39,325 nucleotides of DNA from Desulfovibrionaceae bacterium (GTDB taxonomy: Bacteria; Desulfobacterota; Desulfovibrionia; Desulfovibrionales; Desulfovibrionaceae). Positions 8,151 through 16,316 of this stretch are shown here, piece after piece. Position numbers and translations under genes: made by a program. The notes beneath the pieces were generated by a model that saw only the letters and a list, made by a program, of their open reading frames with translations, ran no database searches and was not told where the DNA came from. Positions within the stretch are counted from its first letter, which is position 1. Each line of letters begins with the position of its first letter. The stretch is taken from assembly GCA_009783025.1 (NCBI GenBank), contig WRHY01000009.1, forward strand, positions 1 through 39,325, given 5' to 3'.

Positions 8151-8972
8151 TTGAAATCTCCTCTCCGCGACCTGATTCTTACTACGCTCGAGGAAAGCGG
8201 CGCCTGGTGTTCCGGGGAAGATCTCGCGGCCCGGCTGGGCGTCAGCCGGGCTGCCGTGAGCAAGCATGTGAACGGGCTGCGGGCCGGCGGCCACGCCATT
8301 GAAGCCGCCACCCGGCGCGGGTACAGGCTTTTGGCCAGACGCGACGAATTGAATGGCGCATTCCTTGCCGCGAGCCTGCGCACGCGGATTTTCGGTAAAA
8401 ACGATTGGCATATTCTGGAAGAAACGACCTCCACCAGCCACGACGCCGTGCGTCTGGCCAATCAGGGAGCCGCCGAAGGCTGCGTGATCCTGGCCGAGCG
8501 CCAGACCCAGGGGCGGGGCCGTAAAGGGCATGCCTGGATCTCGCTGCCTCGGGGGTTGCAGTTTTCAGTGCTGCTGCGGCCACAAGCCCGCACCTGGGAC
8601 GCCGGACTGCTGACCGGTCTCGGCGCTTTGGCTGTGGCCAGAGCGGTGGAAAAGCACACGGGCCTTGCGCCGTACTTCAAGCCGCCCAACGATGTGCATA
8701 TCAACGGACGCAAGCTGGCCGGGGTACTCGTGGAAACCGGGTTGCGCGGCGAGGAGCCGGACTGGGCCGTGATCGGCATCGGCTGCAACGTCAATGCCCT
8801 GCCTGAGGATTTCCCCGCCGATGAACGCCTGGAAGACGGCCGATGCCGGTTCACGTCCATACTGGCGGAATCGGGCCGTGGTGTGTCCCGCGTTCTGCTT
8901 CTGGCCTCTATCCTCGAGTGCCTGGAGGATTTTTACCAACGCATGCAGCGGGGTGAGATTCGTAGTAAATGA
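8151..8972 (+). CDS. birA: Bifunctional biotin-protein ligase / biotin operon repressor
   Basis: This 273-residue BirA attaches biotin to acyl carriers such as acetyl- or pyruvate carboxylase and represses bio genes. The N-terminal winged helix (GEDLAARLGVSRAAVSKHV) is followed by the catalytic domain: TSTSHDAV, biotin loop GRGRKGHAWIS, KPPNDVHINGRKLAGVLVE with the catalytic lysine, and a short SH3-like C-terminus. The start is read as TTG at 8151, because AAAGG lies 7 nt upstream and the homology begins there. The ATG at 8079 would make a 24-residue extension translated across the operator and is unlikely. The stop codon directly abuts the last codon of the convergent toxin gene. Confidence 0.93.
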   Translation: MKSPLRDLILTTLEESGAWCSGEDLAARLGVSRAAVSKHVNGLRAGGHAIEAATRRGYRLLARRDELNGAFLAASLRTRIFGKNDWHILEETTSTSHDAVRLANQGAAEGCVILAERQTQGRGRKGHAWISLPRGLQFSVLLRPQARTWDAGLLTGLGALAVARAVEKHTGLAPYFKPPNDVHINGRKLAGVLVETGLRGEEPDWAVIGIGCNVNALPEDFPADERLEDGRCRFTSILAESGRGVSRVLLLASILECLEDFYQRMQRGEIRSK

Positions 8973-9266
8973 CTATTCGGTGGGCATCCTGTGACGCGCT
9001 TTTTCATAAACCTTCAGGCGGTCGCGTTTGCCAACGGCGATAACGGTAACAAAGATGATGTCGTCCTCAACGCGATACACCAAGCGATAGCCTGCCATGC
9101 GCAGTTTGATTTTGTAGCAATCGGGCAGGCCTGAAAGCGCCGCTGAAGGTATGCGCGGCTCCTCCAAACGCTCGACGAGTTTCTTTTTGAACTGTTCGCG
9201 CAGCACGGAATCCAGCTTATGCCATTCCTTGAGCGCAAGCTCGTGAAAACGCAGCCTATAGCTCAT
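8973..9266 (-). CDS. RelE/ParE-family toxin
   Basis: This 97-residue basic protein (MSYRLRFHELALKEWHKLD, later LRMAGYRLVYRVEDD and VIAVGKRDR) has the compact RelE-type mRNA interferase pattern, including the RLVY core and C-terminal KRDR...VY. ATG at 9266 is favoured over TTG at 9269. It overlaps the antitoxin stop by 11 nt, typical of translationally coupled toxin-antitoxin pairs. Its stop is immediately adjacent to the birA stop on the other strand, with no room for a terminator. It would cleave ribosome-bound mRNA if the antitoxin is lost; the exact target is not readable from sequence. Confidence 0.88.
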   Translation of the reverse strand: MSYRLRFHELALKEWHKLDSVLREQFKKKLVERLEEPRIPSAALSGLPDCYKIKLRMAGYRLVYRVEDDIIFVTVIAVGKRDRLKVYEKARHRMPTE

Positions 9267-9501
9267 CAAGCGCTACCTCAACAAAGGGGCCGGTACGCCG
9301 TTCTTCCACAAGCAACTTATCTTCCATATCCTCAAGGGCATTGAGGATGCTCTCGTAATGTTTGGCGGAAAGCAGATACGCTTCCGGCTTATTATGGTTG
9401 AGAACAGCCACCGGAGCATCATTGGCCGAAGCCAGCACACTCGCGAAATTGCGTTTAAGCTCGGTCACGCTGACGGTGAGATCCGCATGAATAGTCTCCA
9501 T
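9256..9501 (-). CDS. Phd/YefM-family antitoxin
   Basis: This 81-residue protein begins METIHADLTVSVTELKRNF and contains FASVLASANDAPVAVLNHNKPEAYLLS, the standard Phd/YefM DNA-binding N-terminal domain. The acidic C-terminus (EERRTGPFVEVALDEL) would wrap the toxin. AGGGAG lies about 7 nt before the ATG. It is the first gene of the operon and probably represses its own promoter together with the toxin. Confidence 0.9.
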   Translation of the reverse strand: METIHADLTVSVTELKRNFASVLASANDAPVAVLNHNKPEAYLLSAKHYESILNALEDMEDKLLVEERRTGPFVEVALDEL

Positions 9502-9529
9502 ATCTGGCTCCCTTTTTAATACGCTAATT

Positions 9530-9547
9530 GATGCTTAAAATAGCATC
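9530..9547. promoter_or_regulatory. Inverted repeat upstream of toxin-antitoxin operon (probable autoregulatory operator)
   Basis: GATGCT-TAAAAT-AGCATC is a perfect 6-bp inverted repeat with a 6-nt AT spacer, about 30 nt upstream of the antitoxin ATG. It would overlap an AT-rich -10 region on the minus strand. Operators of this size are usual for Phd/YefM complexes. Confidence 0.5.
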
Positions 9548-9591
9548 TCTACAGGTGGCGTCAAGATGCTCCATTTTGGGATACTTCGGTG

Positions 9592-9710
9592 GTGGCTCAG
9601 TTTGTCGTTAGACGAGGAAGGCGAGTTTTTTGCGACGGAAGTGTACTCTTATGGTACTCGACCGGAGCAAAAAACGACGCCTGACGAAGTATCACGGCAA
9701 ACTGAGCCAC
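9592..9710. repeat. 119-bp palindromic element, copy 1
   Basis: The ends are perfect inverted repeats: GTGGCTCAGTTTG (9592-9604) and CAAACTGAGCCAC (9698-9710). Inside, GTTTTTTGC pairs with GCAAAAAAC, around a centre with GTAC-TCTTATG-GTAC. A second copy of the same length is at 24116-24234 and a one-ended remnant is at 19743. The open frame across it is not considered a gene. With flanking sequence it fills most of the 347-nt gap between the toxin-antitoxin operon and rpoZ; nothing else is visible there. Confidence 0.85.
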
Positions 9711-9848
9711 TACCGCCCTTGACAGCCACGAACGCGGCATTATATAGGACTCAACTTGCCGCTTACGCCGGAGGGATGGTTGCGTCCTGTGTCCTGGCGG
9801 CGGGCGGCCGCAGCATAAACTCTTACCCCGGCATACCCGGAGGCATTC

Positions 9849-10085
9849 ATGGCCCGTATTACCGTTGAAGACTGCCAGGAACGCGTAGACAACCGTTTCC
9901 TTCTTGTCCAGATGGCGATTAAACGCGTACATCAATATAGAGAAGGATACCCCGCTCTCGTGGAATCCCGCAACAAGGAAGTCGTGACCGCCCTGCGTGA
10001 AATCGCTGCCGCGAAAATCATGCCGGACGACATGAGCTACTACAAGGCCCCTGAGACCCCCATTGACGAATCCACCATCGATTAG
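9849..10085 (+). CDS. rpoZ: RNA polymerase omega subunit
   Basis: This 78-residue protein begins [20 protein letters not shown] and continues with [11 protein letters not shown] and [16 protein letters not shown], the compact RpoZ/omega fold that helps assemble beta-prime. GGAGG lies 5 nt before the ATG. Length and both conserved helices are normal. It is followed after 8 nt by dnaJ, probably in one transcript. Confidence 0.93.
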   Translation: MARITVEDCQERVDNRFLLVQMAIKRVHQYREGYPALVESRNKEVVTALREIAAAKIMPDDMSYYKAPETPIDESTID

Positions 10086-10093
10086 TTTCTGCC

Positions 10094-11218
10094 ATGACCA
10101 CGATCCGGCGCTGTTACTATGAAGTCCTGAGTGTGGAGCGTACAGCCACACACGAGGAAATCAAAAAGTCGTACCGCAGACTTGCCATGGAATACCACCC
10201 GGACAGAAATCCGGGCGATGCCAAAGCCGAGACCAAATTTAAGGAAGCGGCTGAAGCCTATGATATTCTGCGTGATCAGGAAAAACGCGCCCGCTATGAC
10301 CGCTTTGGCCACGATGGCGTGAACGGGCAGGGCGGCTTTCGTACCAGCGAAGATATCTTTTCCCACTTCGGGGATATTTTCGGCGACCTGTTCGGTTTCA
10401 GCATGGGCGGCGCTGCCAGAGGCGGCCGGAACCGCCCCAGATCCGGCGCGGATTTGCGCTATAACCTGGGCATCTCATTCCGCCAGGCGGCCAAAGGCGC
10501 GGAAATTCCCATCAAGATCCCGCGCATGGCCGTGTGCCCTGAATGCAGCGGCAAGCGCGCCGCGCCCGGAACCAGTCCCGAGACCTGCCGCCAGTGTAAC
10601 GGCGTCGGCCAGGTACGGCACAATCAGGGGTTTTTCCAACTCAGCGTGCCCTGCCCTGTCTGTCGCGGGGCCGGGGAAATTATTCCCAACCCTTGCCCGC
10701 GCTGCAGGGGTGAAGGTCAAATCCAGGAAACCCGTGAACTGTCCGTGCGCATTCCCGCCGGCGTTGACACCGGCAACCGCCTGCGCATACGCGGCGAAGG
10801 CGAAGGCGGCGCTAACGGCGGTCCCAACGGCGATCTTTATGTGGTCGTGCATGTCGACAATGACGATACCTTCACCCGCGACGGCCAGAATCTTTTTGTA
10901 AGCAGCGAAATTTCCTTTGTGCAAGCCTCGCTTGGCGACAAAATCCAGGTGCCCACCCTGGACGAGCCCATTACCGTGGATGTGCCCAGGGGCACCCAGA
11001 GCGGCGAACTTTTCCGCATTCCCGGCCAGGGTCTGCCCTTCCCCAATCGGGGCGGCAGCGGCGATCTGCTGGTGGAAGTAAGGGTGCTCACGCCCACTCG
11101 GCTCTCCACCCGGCAGGAAGAGATTCTGCGTGAATTCGCCGAACTGGACGGGAAAAAGCCCCTGAACAAGGCCAAGAAGATTATGGAAAAGGTCGGCAAG
11201 GCCATGGGCATCGATTAG
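10094..11218 (+). CDS. dnaJ: Chaperone DnaJ (Hsp40)
   Basis: This 374-residue type I J-protein is the DnaK co-chaperone that stimulates ATP hydrolysis and delivers unfolded clients. The N-terminal J domain carries the HPD motif (YHPDRNPGD); a Gly/Phe-rich region ([15 protein letters not shown]) follows. The zinc-binding domain has four CxxC pairs: CPEC, CRQC, CPVC and CPRC. The first repeat (CPECSGKR) lacks the last glycine of CxxCxGxG. The C-terminal beta domains are complete. No strong ribosome-binding site is seen, and the gene is only 8 nt from rpoZ, so translational coupling is likely. Its partner dnaK is far away at 28390-30300, an unusual split for a chaperone pair. Confidence 0.93.
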   Translation: MTTIRRCYYEVLSVERTATHEEIKKSYRRLAMEYHPDRNPGDAKAETKFKEAAEAYDILRDQEKRARYDRFGHDGVNGQGGFRTSEDIFSHFGDIFGDLFGFSMGGAARGGRNRPRSGADLRYNLGISFRQAAKGAEIPIKIPRMAVCPECSGKRAAPGTSPETCRQCNGVGQVRHNQGFFQLSVPCPVCRGAGEIIPNPCPRCRGEGQIQETRELSVRIPAGVDTGNRLRIRGEGEGGANGGPNGDLYVVVHVDNDDTFTRDGQNLFVSSEISFVQASLGDKIQVPTLDEPITVDVPRGTQSGELFRIPGQGLPFPNRGGSGDLLVEVRVLTPTRLSTRQEEILREFAELDGKKPLNKAKKIMEKVGKAMGID

Positions 11219-11249
11219 AGCGGGTTACGCCTGAAATGCTCACTGTTCA

Positions 11250-11501
11250 AAGAATAAAAACATCGGATATTATTGGCTTGATACGGCGCTTGAGACCATG
11301 CAAAAAGAGAACGCCGGGCTTCTTGCCTTTAATGACGGCTGTTTTTTCGGGAGTCTGGCCGCTTTCGGCCTTGTGGACAGGCAATGGACCGACTCTTTTT
11401 ACGGCGGCAAGACGCTGTTTTATCCCCATTATAAAAAAACGTACTGCGACACGGAGTTGACGGACATCGCCCGGAAACTGGTCGGACGTCCCATTCCATA
11501 G
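11250..11501 (+). pseudogene. Possible gene remnant (glycosyltransferase-like C-terminal fragment)
   Basis: The frame KNIGYYWLDTALETMQKENA...FYPHYKKTYCDTELTDIARKLV is open from about 11235 to 11501. It has one internal ATG at 11298 without a ribosome-binding site. The PHYKKTYCDTEL stretch resembles the D-T-E region of family-2-like glycosyltransferases; this resemblance is from memory. It could be a remnant or a short unknown protein. It is the only coding signal in the 313-nt gap between dnaJ and the molybdate regulator. Confidence 0.3.
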
Positions 11502-11531
11502 TAAGTGTCCGGTGCCGACGGGCGAAATCCT

Positions 11532-12644
11532 TTAGCCCGAAATCCTTTTCCCGGTATCAGCGGAATCATAGCCGGGGAGTGAGCCAAGTTCTCTTCTTAT
11601 GCCCGACGACTGCAAAACGTCCAGAAGCACCGCGATACCGGGATGGTCACGCAAGTCCGACGGGATGACCAAGTCACAGCGTGTTACGGCCAGCGGAACG
11701 AAAGCCAGGCCAAAAGATTCCGCAACAATACGTAAGCCTAACGCCGCATCGGCGTTTCCGCTTGCCACCCGCATTGCTCCTTCACTGTGAGAGTATACTT
11801 CTTCCGTGTAACCCTTGACCTCGGAGCTTGGCATGCCACGCTGCGATAGTTGCGTATCCAGCAACTTTTTCAGCGCCGCACCTTCTTCGCGGTTGACAAA
11901 GCGCGTCCTTCCATTGGCAATATCTTCCACAGTACGGATGCTCAACGGATTTCCCGAGGCAACCATAAAGCCTTCCTCCTGCACGGAAAAGGCGATGAGC
12001 AGACAGTCCAGGTCCGGCGACAGGGAACGGACAGCCTCAATATTGCCTCCCGAAGGCCCGAAGCTATGATAGTGAATTCCCGCCACGTGCGCGTTTCCCG
12101 CATTTACGGAAAGCAAAGCCTGGCGACTTGAGGCAAAAACGGTATGGGCACGGATTCCTGGGGCGACGCGGGGTATAAGGCCGCTCAGCACGCTTAAAGC
12201 CGGATCGCAGCCCAAAACAAGAAGCGTCCTGGCCAGTTGAGCGCGTGGGATCTGACAGTCAAAAGTCTTGTCCGCCAGTAAAAAGCCATCAGCGGCATCC
12301 AGCTTGAAAGGCATTGTGCGAACGCCTTGCAGAGGAACCCCGACAATCTTTTCGCGTACTTGCGCCAGAGAGAGCCTTGCCGCCGCTTCAGCTTCGTTCA
12401 GCAGGTGGACGCCTCCAATCTCCGCCGCTGGGGCCTCTTCGGCAAAAAGCCTTTCCACAGTGCAGCCAAGCACGCGGGCCAGCCGGAGAGCCACGGCGGT
12501 ATTGGGCAGGTACCGCCCTGACTCCATATCATATACCGCCTGGCGTCTGACGCCGATCAATTCCGCCAGCTCATCCTGCGACAGTCCTTTCCGTCGGCGA
12601 TACTCCTTGATTGCGCATCGTATGGATCCATCACGGCTCGTCAT
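11532..12644 (-). CDS. Molybdate-responsive regulator: Xre-type HTH fused to a periplasmic-binding-protein-like domain
   Basis: This 370-residue cytoplasmic regulator has an N-terminal helix-turn-helix (RRRKGLSQDELAELIGVRRQ, about residues 15-65) and a C-terminal domain related to the ModA-like sensor of COG1910-type regulators (LLVLGCDPALSVLSGLIPR, AGIHYH, RFVNREEGAALKKLLD, ASGNADAALGLR). The binding domain would sense oxyanion, probably molybdate or tungstate, because modABC is transcribed divergently. ATG at 12644 has GGAGAG just upstream. An in-frame start at 12728 would be inside the operator and is rejected. It probably binds the 18-bp palindrome at 12715-12732. Function is inferred from family and context. 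Confidence 0.85.
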   Translation of the reverse strand: MTSRDGSIRCAIKEYRRRKGLSQDELAELIGVRRQAVYDMESGRYLPNTAVALRLARVLGCTVERLFAEEAPAAEIGGVHLLNEAEAAARLSLAQVREKIVGVPLQGVRTMPFKLDAADGFLLADKTFDCQIPRAQLARTLLVLGCDPALSVLSGLIPRVAPGIRAHTVFASSRQALLSVNAGNAHVAGIHYHSFGPSGGNIEAVRSLSPDLDCLLIAFSVQEEGFMVASGNPLSIRTVEDIANGRTRFVNREEGAALKKLLDTQLSQRGMPSSEVKGYTEEVYSHSEGAMRVASGNADAALGLRIVAESFGLAFVPLAVTRCDLVIPSDLRDHPGIAVLLDVLQSSGIRRELGSLPGYDSADTGKRISG

Positions 12645-12678
12645 AAAACTCTCCAATCTCTCCGGACAGGGCGTCGCC

Positions 12679-12732
12679 TTGACAATATATAGCACAGAAC
12701 ATAAAAGCAGCCAATGACGTGTATACACGTCA
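12679..12732. promoter_or_regulatory. Divergent promoters and 18-bp operator of the molybdate locus
   Basis: On the + strand TTGACA (12679-12684), 16 nt, and ATAAAA (12701-12706) give a sigma70-type promoter for modA. On the minus strand TTGGCT (12709-12714), 17 nt, and TATATA (12686-12691) give a promoter for the regulator. The perfect palindrome TGACGTGTATACACGTCA (12715-12732) sits just after the modA -10 and just before the regulator -35, placed to control both. Confidence 0.72.
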
Positions 12733-12757
12733 AAAAATATTTTTCCCGGAGGTATTT

Positions 12758-13537
12758 ATGGCTCGCGTGCTCAAATCGTTCGGCATGGCGCTCGGCATAT
12801 TTCTGTGTATCAGCTTTTCTCAGGTAAAGGCGGCGGCAACCGATATAACCGTGTTTGCCGCCGCCTCCACGACAAATGCCCTCACTGAAATCGCCAAAAG
12901 CTATGAAGCGGAGGGAAACGGCAAAGTAACGCTTTCCTTCGCGTCATCGTCCACCCTGGCCAAGCAGATAGAAAACGGTGCGCCTGCTGATGTATTTATT
13001 TCGGCGGACACGGAATGGATGAAGTACCTTGAAGAGAAAAAACTGCTGGAACCGGAGAGCCGGTCGGATCTTTTGGGCAACCGGATAGTTTTTATTGTTC
13101 CTGCGTCAAGCGCCGTGCAATCCATCACTGTATCGCCGCATCTTGATCTGGCCGCCATGCTTGGCAAGGACGGGCTGCTGGCGGTTGGCGACCCGGCGCA
13201 TGTGCCGGTGGGCAAATATGCCAAAGCGGCCTTGGAATATTTGAAACTTTGGCCGCAAGTGGAAAACAAAATTGCTGCCGCAAAAGACGTCCGGGCGGGA
13301 TTGGCTCTTGTGGAACGCATGGAGTCGCCTCTGGGCATCGTGTACGCCACTGACGCGGCCATTTCGGACAAAGTGCGCGTTGTGGGCGCGTTTCCCGCGG
13401 ACAGTCACCCCAATATAGACTACCCGGCGGCGGCGATAAAATCACCCAACAGCGCCGCAGCGTTGCATTTCATCAAATTCCTGAGTATGCCTCAAGCAAA
13501 ACAAATCTGGGCAAGGTACGGATTTGAGGTAAAATAA
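12758..13537 (+). CDS. modA: Molybdate ABC transporter substrate-binding protein
   Basis: This 259-residue periplasmic protein has a signal peptide (MARVLKSFGMALGIFLCISF, cleaved near KAAA). The mature part begins DITVFAAASTTNALTEIAKSY, the ModA fold that binds molybdate or tungstate; ASSSTLAKQIENGAPADVFISAD is the oxyanion-binding region. ATG at 12758 has GGAGG 6 nt upstream; the in-frame ATG at 12719 overlaps the operator. The stop overlaps the modB start by one nucleotide. Confidence 0.93.
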   Translation: MARVLKSFGMALGIFLCISFSQVKAAATDITVFAAASTTNALTEIAKSYEAEGNGKVTLSFASSSTLAKQIENGAPADVFISADTEWMKYLEEKKLLEPESRSDLLGNRIVFIVPASSAVQSITVSPHLDLAAMLGKDGLLAVGDPAHVPVGKYAKAALEYLKLWPQVENKIAAAKDVRAGLALVERMESPLGIVYATDAAISDKVRVVGAFPADSHPNIDYPAAAIKSPNSAAALHFIKFLSMPQAKQIWARYGFEVK

Positions 13538-14232
13538 TGCTGTCACCGTTAAGTCCGGCGGAGGTGGACGCACTTCTGCTCAGCCTTAAGGTCGCTTTTT
13601 GGGCGGTATTGTGCAGCCTTCCTGTTGGAGTGATTCTGGCTTGGGTACTTTCCCGCCTGGATTTTCCCGGCAAAAGCCTCCTGGATGGCTTGCTGCACCT
13701 GCCGTTGGTCCTGCCGCCGGTCGTCATAGGCTACCTTTTATTGGTGGCATTGGGGCGTAACGGCGTTATCGGAAAAGCACTCTACATGCACTTTGGCATA
13801 AGTATTGCCTTTACCTGGAAAGGGGCCGTGGCAGCCTCGGCTGTCATGGCCTTTCCCTTGCTCGTGCGTGCGGTGCGGCTTTCTTTTGATGCTGTGGACA
13901 CAAAGTTGGAAATGGCCGCACGCACCCTTGGGGCTGGCCCGTGGCGCGTTTTTTTCACGGTTACACTGCCGTTATCCATACCGGGCCTTGTCGCCGGGAT
14001 GGTACTGGCTTTTGCTCGAAGCCTGGGAGAATTCGGCGCGACCATCACCTTTGTCTCCAATATTCCAGGTCAAACACAGACGCTTCCCCTTGCCCTGTAT
14101 ACCATGACGCAGGTACCCGACGGTGAAGCCGCTGCCATGCGTTTATGCTTCATAGCTATCGTCGTCGCTCTGCTTGCCCTGATCGGGGCTAACTGGCTGG
14201 AAAAACGCTTTGCGCGGCACTTTGAGGGCTGA
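13537..14232 (+). CDS. modB: Molybdate ABC transporter permease
   Basis: This 231-residue inner-membrane permease has about five or six membrane segments. The EAA-type loop (ARTLGAGPWRVFFTVTLPLS) contacts the ATPase, and SLGEFGATITFVSNIPG is the diagnostic ModB/CysU motif. Translation starts within the TAATG overlap with modA. It forms the channel for molybdate, and probably tungstate for the AOR encoded elsewhere in the window. Confidence 0.94.
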   Translation: MLSPLSPAEVDALLLSLKVAFWAVLCSLPVGVILAWVLSRLDFPGKSLLDGLLHLPLVLPPVVIGYLLLVALGRNGVIGKALYMHFGISIAFTWKGAVAASAVMAFPLLVRAVRLSFDAVDTKLEMAARTLGAGPWRVFFTVTLPLSIPGLVAGMVLAFARSLGEFGATITFVSNIPGQTQTLPLALYTMTQVPDGEAAAMRLCFIAIVVALLALIGANWLEKRFARHFEG

Positions 14233-14235
14233 GAT

Positions 14236-14880
14236 ATGCGTGTCAGCGTACAGCGCCGGCTGGGAAACTGTTGTATTGATGTGTCGTTTCAAAGCGATGA
14301 AAGCGGCATCACCGCCTTGTTCGGCCCGTCCGGGGCCGGAAAGAGTTCCATAATCAATATGGTGGCCGGACTGCAAAAGCCGGATAGCGGTACGATCTTC
14401 ATACGGGGGCGCTGCCTGTTTGATTCCGCGCGGAGCGTCAATGTGCCGCCTGAAAAGAGAAATACCGGGTATGTGTTTCAGGAGGGCTTGTTGTTTCCGC
14501 ATATATCCGTCAGGGGCAATCTGCTCTATGGGCAACGCCGTAAGCAATCCGACGATAGGGGCATTGATTTTGACCAGGTTGTCAGTCTGTTGGGCATACA
14601 GCACCTTCTGTCAAGAATGCCGAAAACCTTATCCGGCGGAGAAAAGCAACGGGTAGCTTTTGGGAGGGCTGTGCTGTCAAACCCGGATGTCCTCCTCATG
14701 GATGAGCCGCTTGCATCGTTGGATGCCGCCCGGAAAGAAGAAATGCTGCCTTTCATCGGAGACTTGAACGCGCGCTTCAAGATCCCCATTCTGTATGTAA
14801 GCCACTCTCTTGAAGAAATACAAGCATTGACCGGCAACGTTATCACATTGGCAAACGGCAAAATCGTCGACATGCCTTGA
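14236..14880 (+). CDS. modC: Molybdate ABC transporter ATPase, short form without TOBE domain
   Basis: This 214-residue ABC ATPase has Walker A GPSGAGKSS, a Q-loop (VFQEGLLFPH), signature LSGGEKQRVAFGRA, Walker B VLLMDEPLAS and switch His in YVSHSLEE. Typical ModC is about 350 residues, with a C-terminal molybdate-binding TOBE/Mop domain. That domain is absent here: the protein ends at NGKIVDMP. The transporter may therefore lack the usual inhibition by cytoplasmic molybdate; control by the divergent regulator may substitute. Start ATG is 3 nt after the modB stop. Confidence 0.92.
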   Translation: MRVSVQRRLGNCCIDVSFQSDESGITALFGPSGAGKSSIINMVAGLQKPDSGTIFIRGRCLFDSARSVNVPPEKRNTGYVFQEGLLFPHISVRGNLLYGQRRKQSDDRGIDFDQVVSLLGIQHLLSRMPKTLSGGEKQRVAFGRAVLSNPDVLLMDEPLASLDAARKEEMLPFIGDLNARFKIPILYVSHSLEEIQALTGNVITLANGKIVDMP

Positions 14881-14888
14881 GCTTCAAT

Positions 14889-15758
14889 CTAATACTTTTT
14901 GCGTTGCGAAAACCCCTTCCCCAATACCAGATGCGTGTTCTCGATAATCAGAAACGCCCTGGGATCTTCGTTGTACACCAGCTCTTCCAGCCGCTTTAAC
15001 TGGATATTATGCACCACCGTGAGCAGTATTTCCCGCTCCTGCCGGGTAAAGGCCCCTTGCCCGTGCAGCACGGTACAGCCGCGTCCGAGGTTGCGCATGA
15101 TGCTTTGGGCAATGTTCTGGTATTGTTCGGAGATGATGAACACCAGCTTGCGTTCGTCGAACATGCCCACAAAGTAATTGGTCAGGGTGGAGGTAAGATA
15201 GGCGATGAGCATGGAATACAGAACATTATCCACCCTGATCACGGGCAGCGCCACCAGAAACAGCATAAAGTTGAAGACAACGGTGAAAGTGCCGACGTTG
15301 AGGTTGTATTTCTGATTAAGAATCAGGGAAATGATGTTCAGGCCGCCGTCACTGCCCAGGGAGCGCATGGCAATGCCGGATCCCGCGCCGCACAGCGTAC
15401 CCGTCGCTATGGCCGCCAGGGTCTTGTCGGTGATCCCGGCGTCAATGGTCAGGAATTGCGTGGCCACGGCCGTTACCGCAATACAGTAAATGGTATAGAG
15501 CATGAACCGGCGGCTGAGGAAAAACCAGCCGGCCAGCAGGACCGGAATGTTGAACAGGGTATACCAGGCGGCTATGCCGATGGAGCTTGTGGCATACTCG
15601 ATCAGCATGGCCGTGCCGTAGAGGCCGCCGCCCACGAATTCATGCGGCTTGGCTATGCATTTGAGAGCAAAGGCCGAGAGCAGCGCACCCACGGTGAGCA
15701 AAAAAATATTCCAAGGCACGCTGTTCGTGATAGCGATGCGTTGTTCCTGTGACAGCAT
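14889..15758 (-). CDS. YitT-family membrane protein
   Basis: This 289-residue protein has five or six N-terminal membrane segments (FLLTVGALLSAFALKCIA, then PHEFVGGGLYGTAML and GIAMRSLGSDGGLNIIS) and a cytoplasmic C-terminal domain (about 210-289) of the DUF2179 type. This is the YitT/UPF0750 architecture. The molecular role of the family is not settled. The ATG follows GGAG by 6 nt. Upstream lies a very strong hairpin (15769-15809). The gene converges on modC with an 8-nt gap, so no dedicated terminator separates them. Confidence 0.82.
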   Translation of the reverse strand: MLSQEQRIAITNSVPWNIFLLTVGALLSAFALKCIAKPHEFVGGGLYGTAMLIEYATSSIGIAAWYTLFNIPVLLAGWFFLSRRFMLYTIYCIAVTAVATQFLTIDAGITDKTLAAIATGTLCGAGSGIAMRSLGSDGGLNIISLILNQKYNLNVGTFTVVFNFMLFLVALPVIRVDNVLYSMLIAYLTSTLTNYFVGMFDERKLVFIISEQYQNIAQSIMRNLGRGCTVLHGQGAFTRQEREILLTVVHNIQLKRLEELVYNEDPRAFLIIENTHLVLGKGFSQRKKY

Positions 15759-15768
15759 GATAACTCCG

Positions 15769-15820
15769 GGACAGCCGGGGCAGGGGGTAACCTCTTGCCC
15801 CGGCTGTCCGCGTTTTTTTT
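15769..15820 (+). terminator. Strong hairpin plus T8, reads as rho-independent terminator on + strand
   Basis: A perfect 14-bp stem, GGACAGCCGGGGCA (15769-15782) and TGCCCCGGCTGTCC (15796-15809), is followed by GCG and eight T residues (15813-15820). The only + strand unit upstream is modABC, which ends at 14880, so it would stop read-through antisense to the YitT gene. On the minus strand it has no T-run and lies in the YitT leader. Confidence 0.65.
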
Positions 15821-16313
15821 ATTCATCCGCTCTATTCACCCCGGCCCGGGCCGCAAGGATATCCGCCTTTACAGCGGGAAAGCGCCGCGCGGCCTCATCA
15901 AGAGAAGGGTGGTAAAACAGTATCAGCAAATTCCCTTCCGGGCTTTCCCTGCCCACGCCCACGCCCTGATCCGGGCCTATATTGCGTAAAGAGAAGAGCA
16001 GTTCTCTTTCGCCCGTGCAGTGCAGCACACCGCGCACCCGGCCCTTTTGCGTGGGCGGGTTGTCAATTTTCGCCGTACAAACAAATGATGCACCGCTGTC
16101 CACAGCTTCAAGATGCATGGAACCATACCCGGCCATACAGGTACGGTCCATGCTTCCGGTAAGGCGTAACCCCTCGTATTCTCCTGCCAAAGCCAGCCTC
16201 GGCCCGTCCACGGCCAGGGCCACGGCGGGCGCCGGAACCTTTCCGGCGCAAGCGAACAGGCTGAGGCAGAGCAGCAGGAGCGCCCCGGACAGGCTCAGGC
16301 GGCGCAGCGGCAC
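15819..16313 (-). CDS. Hypothetical lipoprotein
   Basis: This 164-residue protein has a lipoprotein signal: basic start MPLRRLS, hydrophobic LSGALLLLCLSLFAC with lipobox LFAC and Cys22. The mature domain (EGLRLTGSMDRTCMAGYGSM, GVLHCTGERELLFSLRN) has no fold I recognise; two or three cysteines may form disulfides in the periplasm. The start is GTG, 3 nt after the purE stop, with only a weak ribosome-binding site, so translation is probably coupled to purE. Its function is unknown. Confidence 0.7.
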   Translation of the reverse strand: MPLRRLSLSGALLLLCLSLFACAGKVPAPAVALAVDGPRLALAGEYEGLRLTGSMDRTCMAGYGSMHLEAVDSGASFVCTAKIDNPPTQKGRVRGVLHCTGERELLFSLRNIGPDQGVGVGRESPEGNLLILFYHPSLDEAARRFPAVKADILAARAGVNRADE

Positions 16314-16316
16314 TCT

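Noticed and set aside
9566..9868. 100-residue + strand frame overlapping the rpoZ start
   Set aside because: Its coding content is the 119-bp palindromic element, and a similar peptide appears only because copy 2 at 24116 repeats the DNA.
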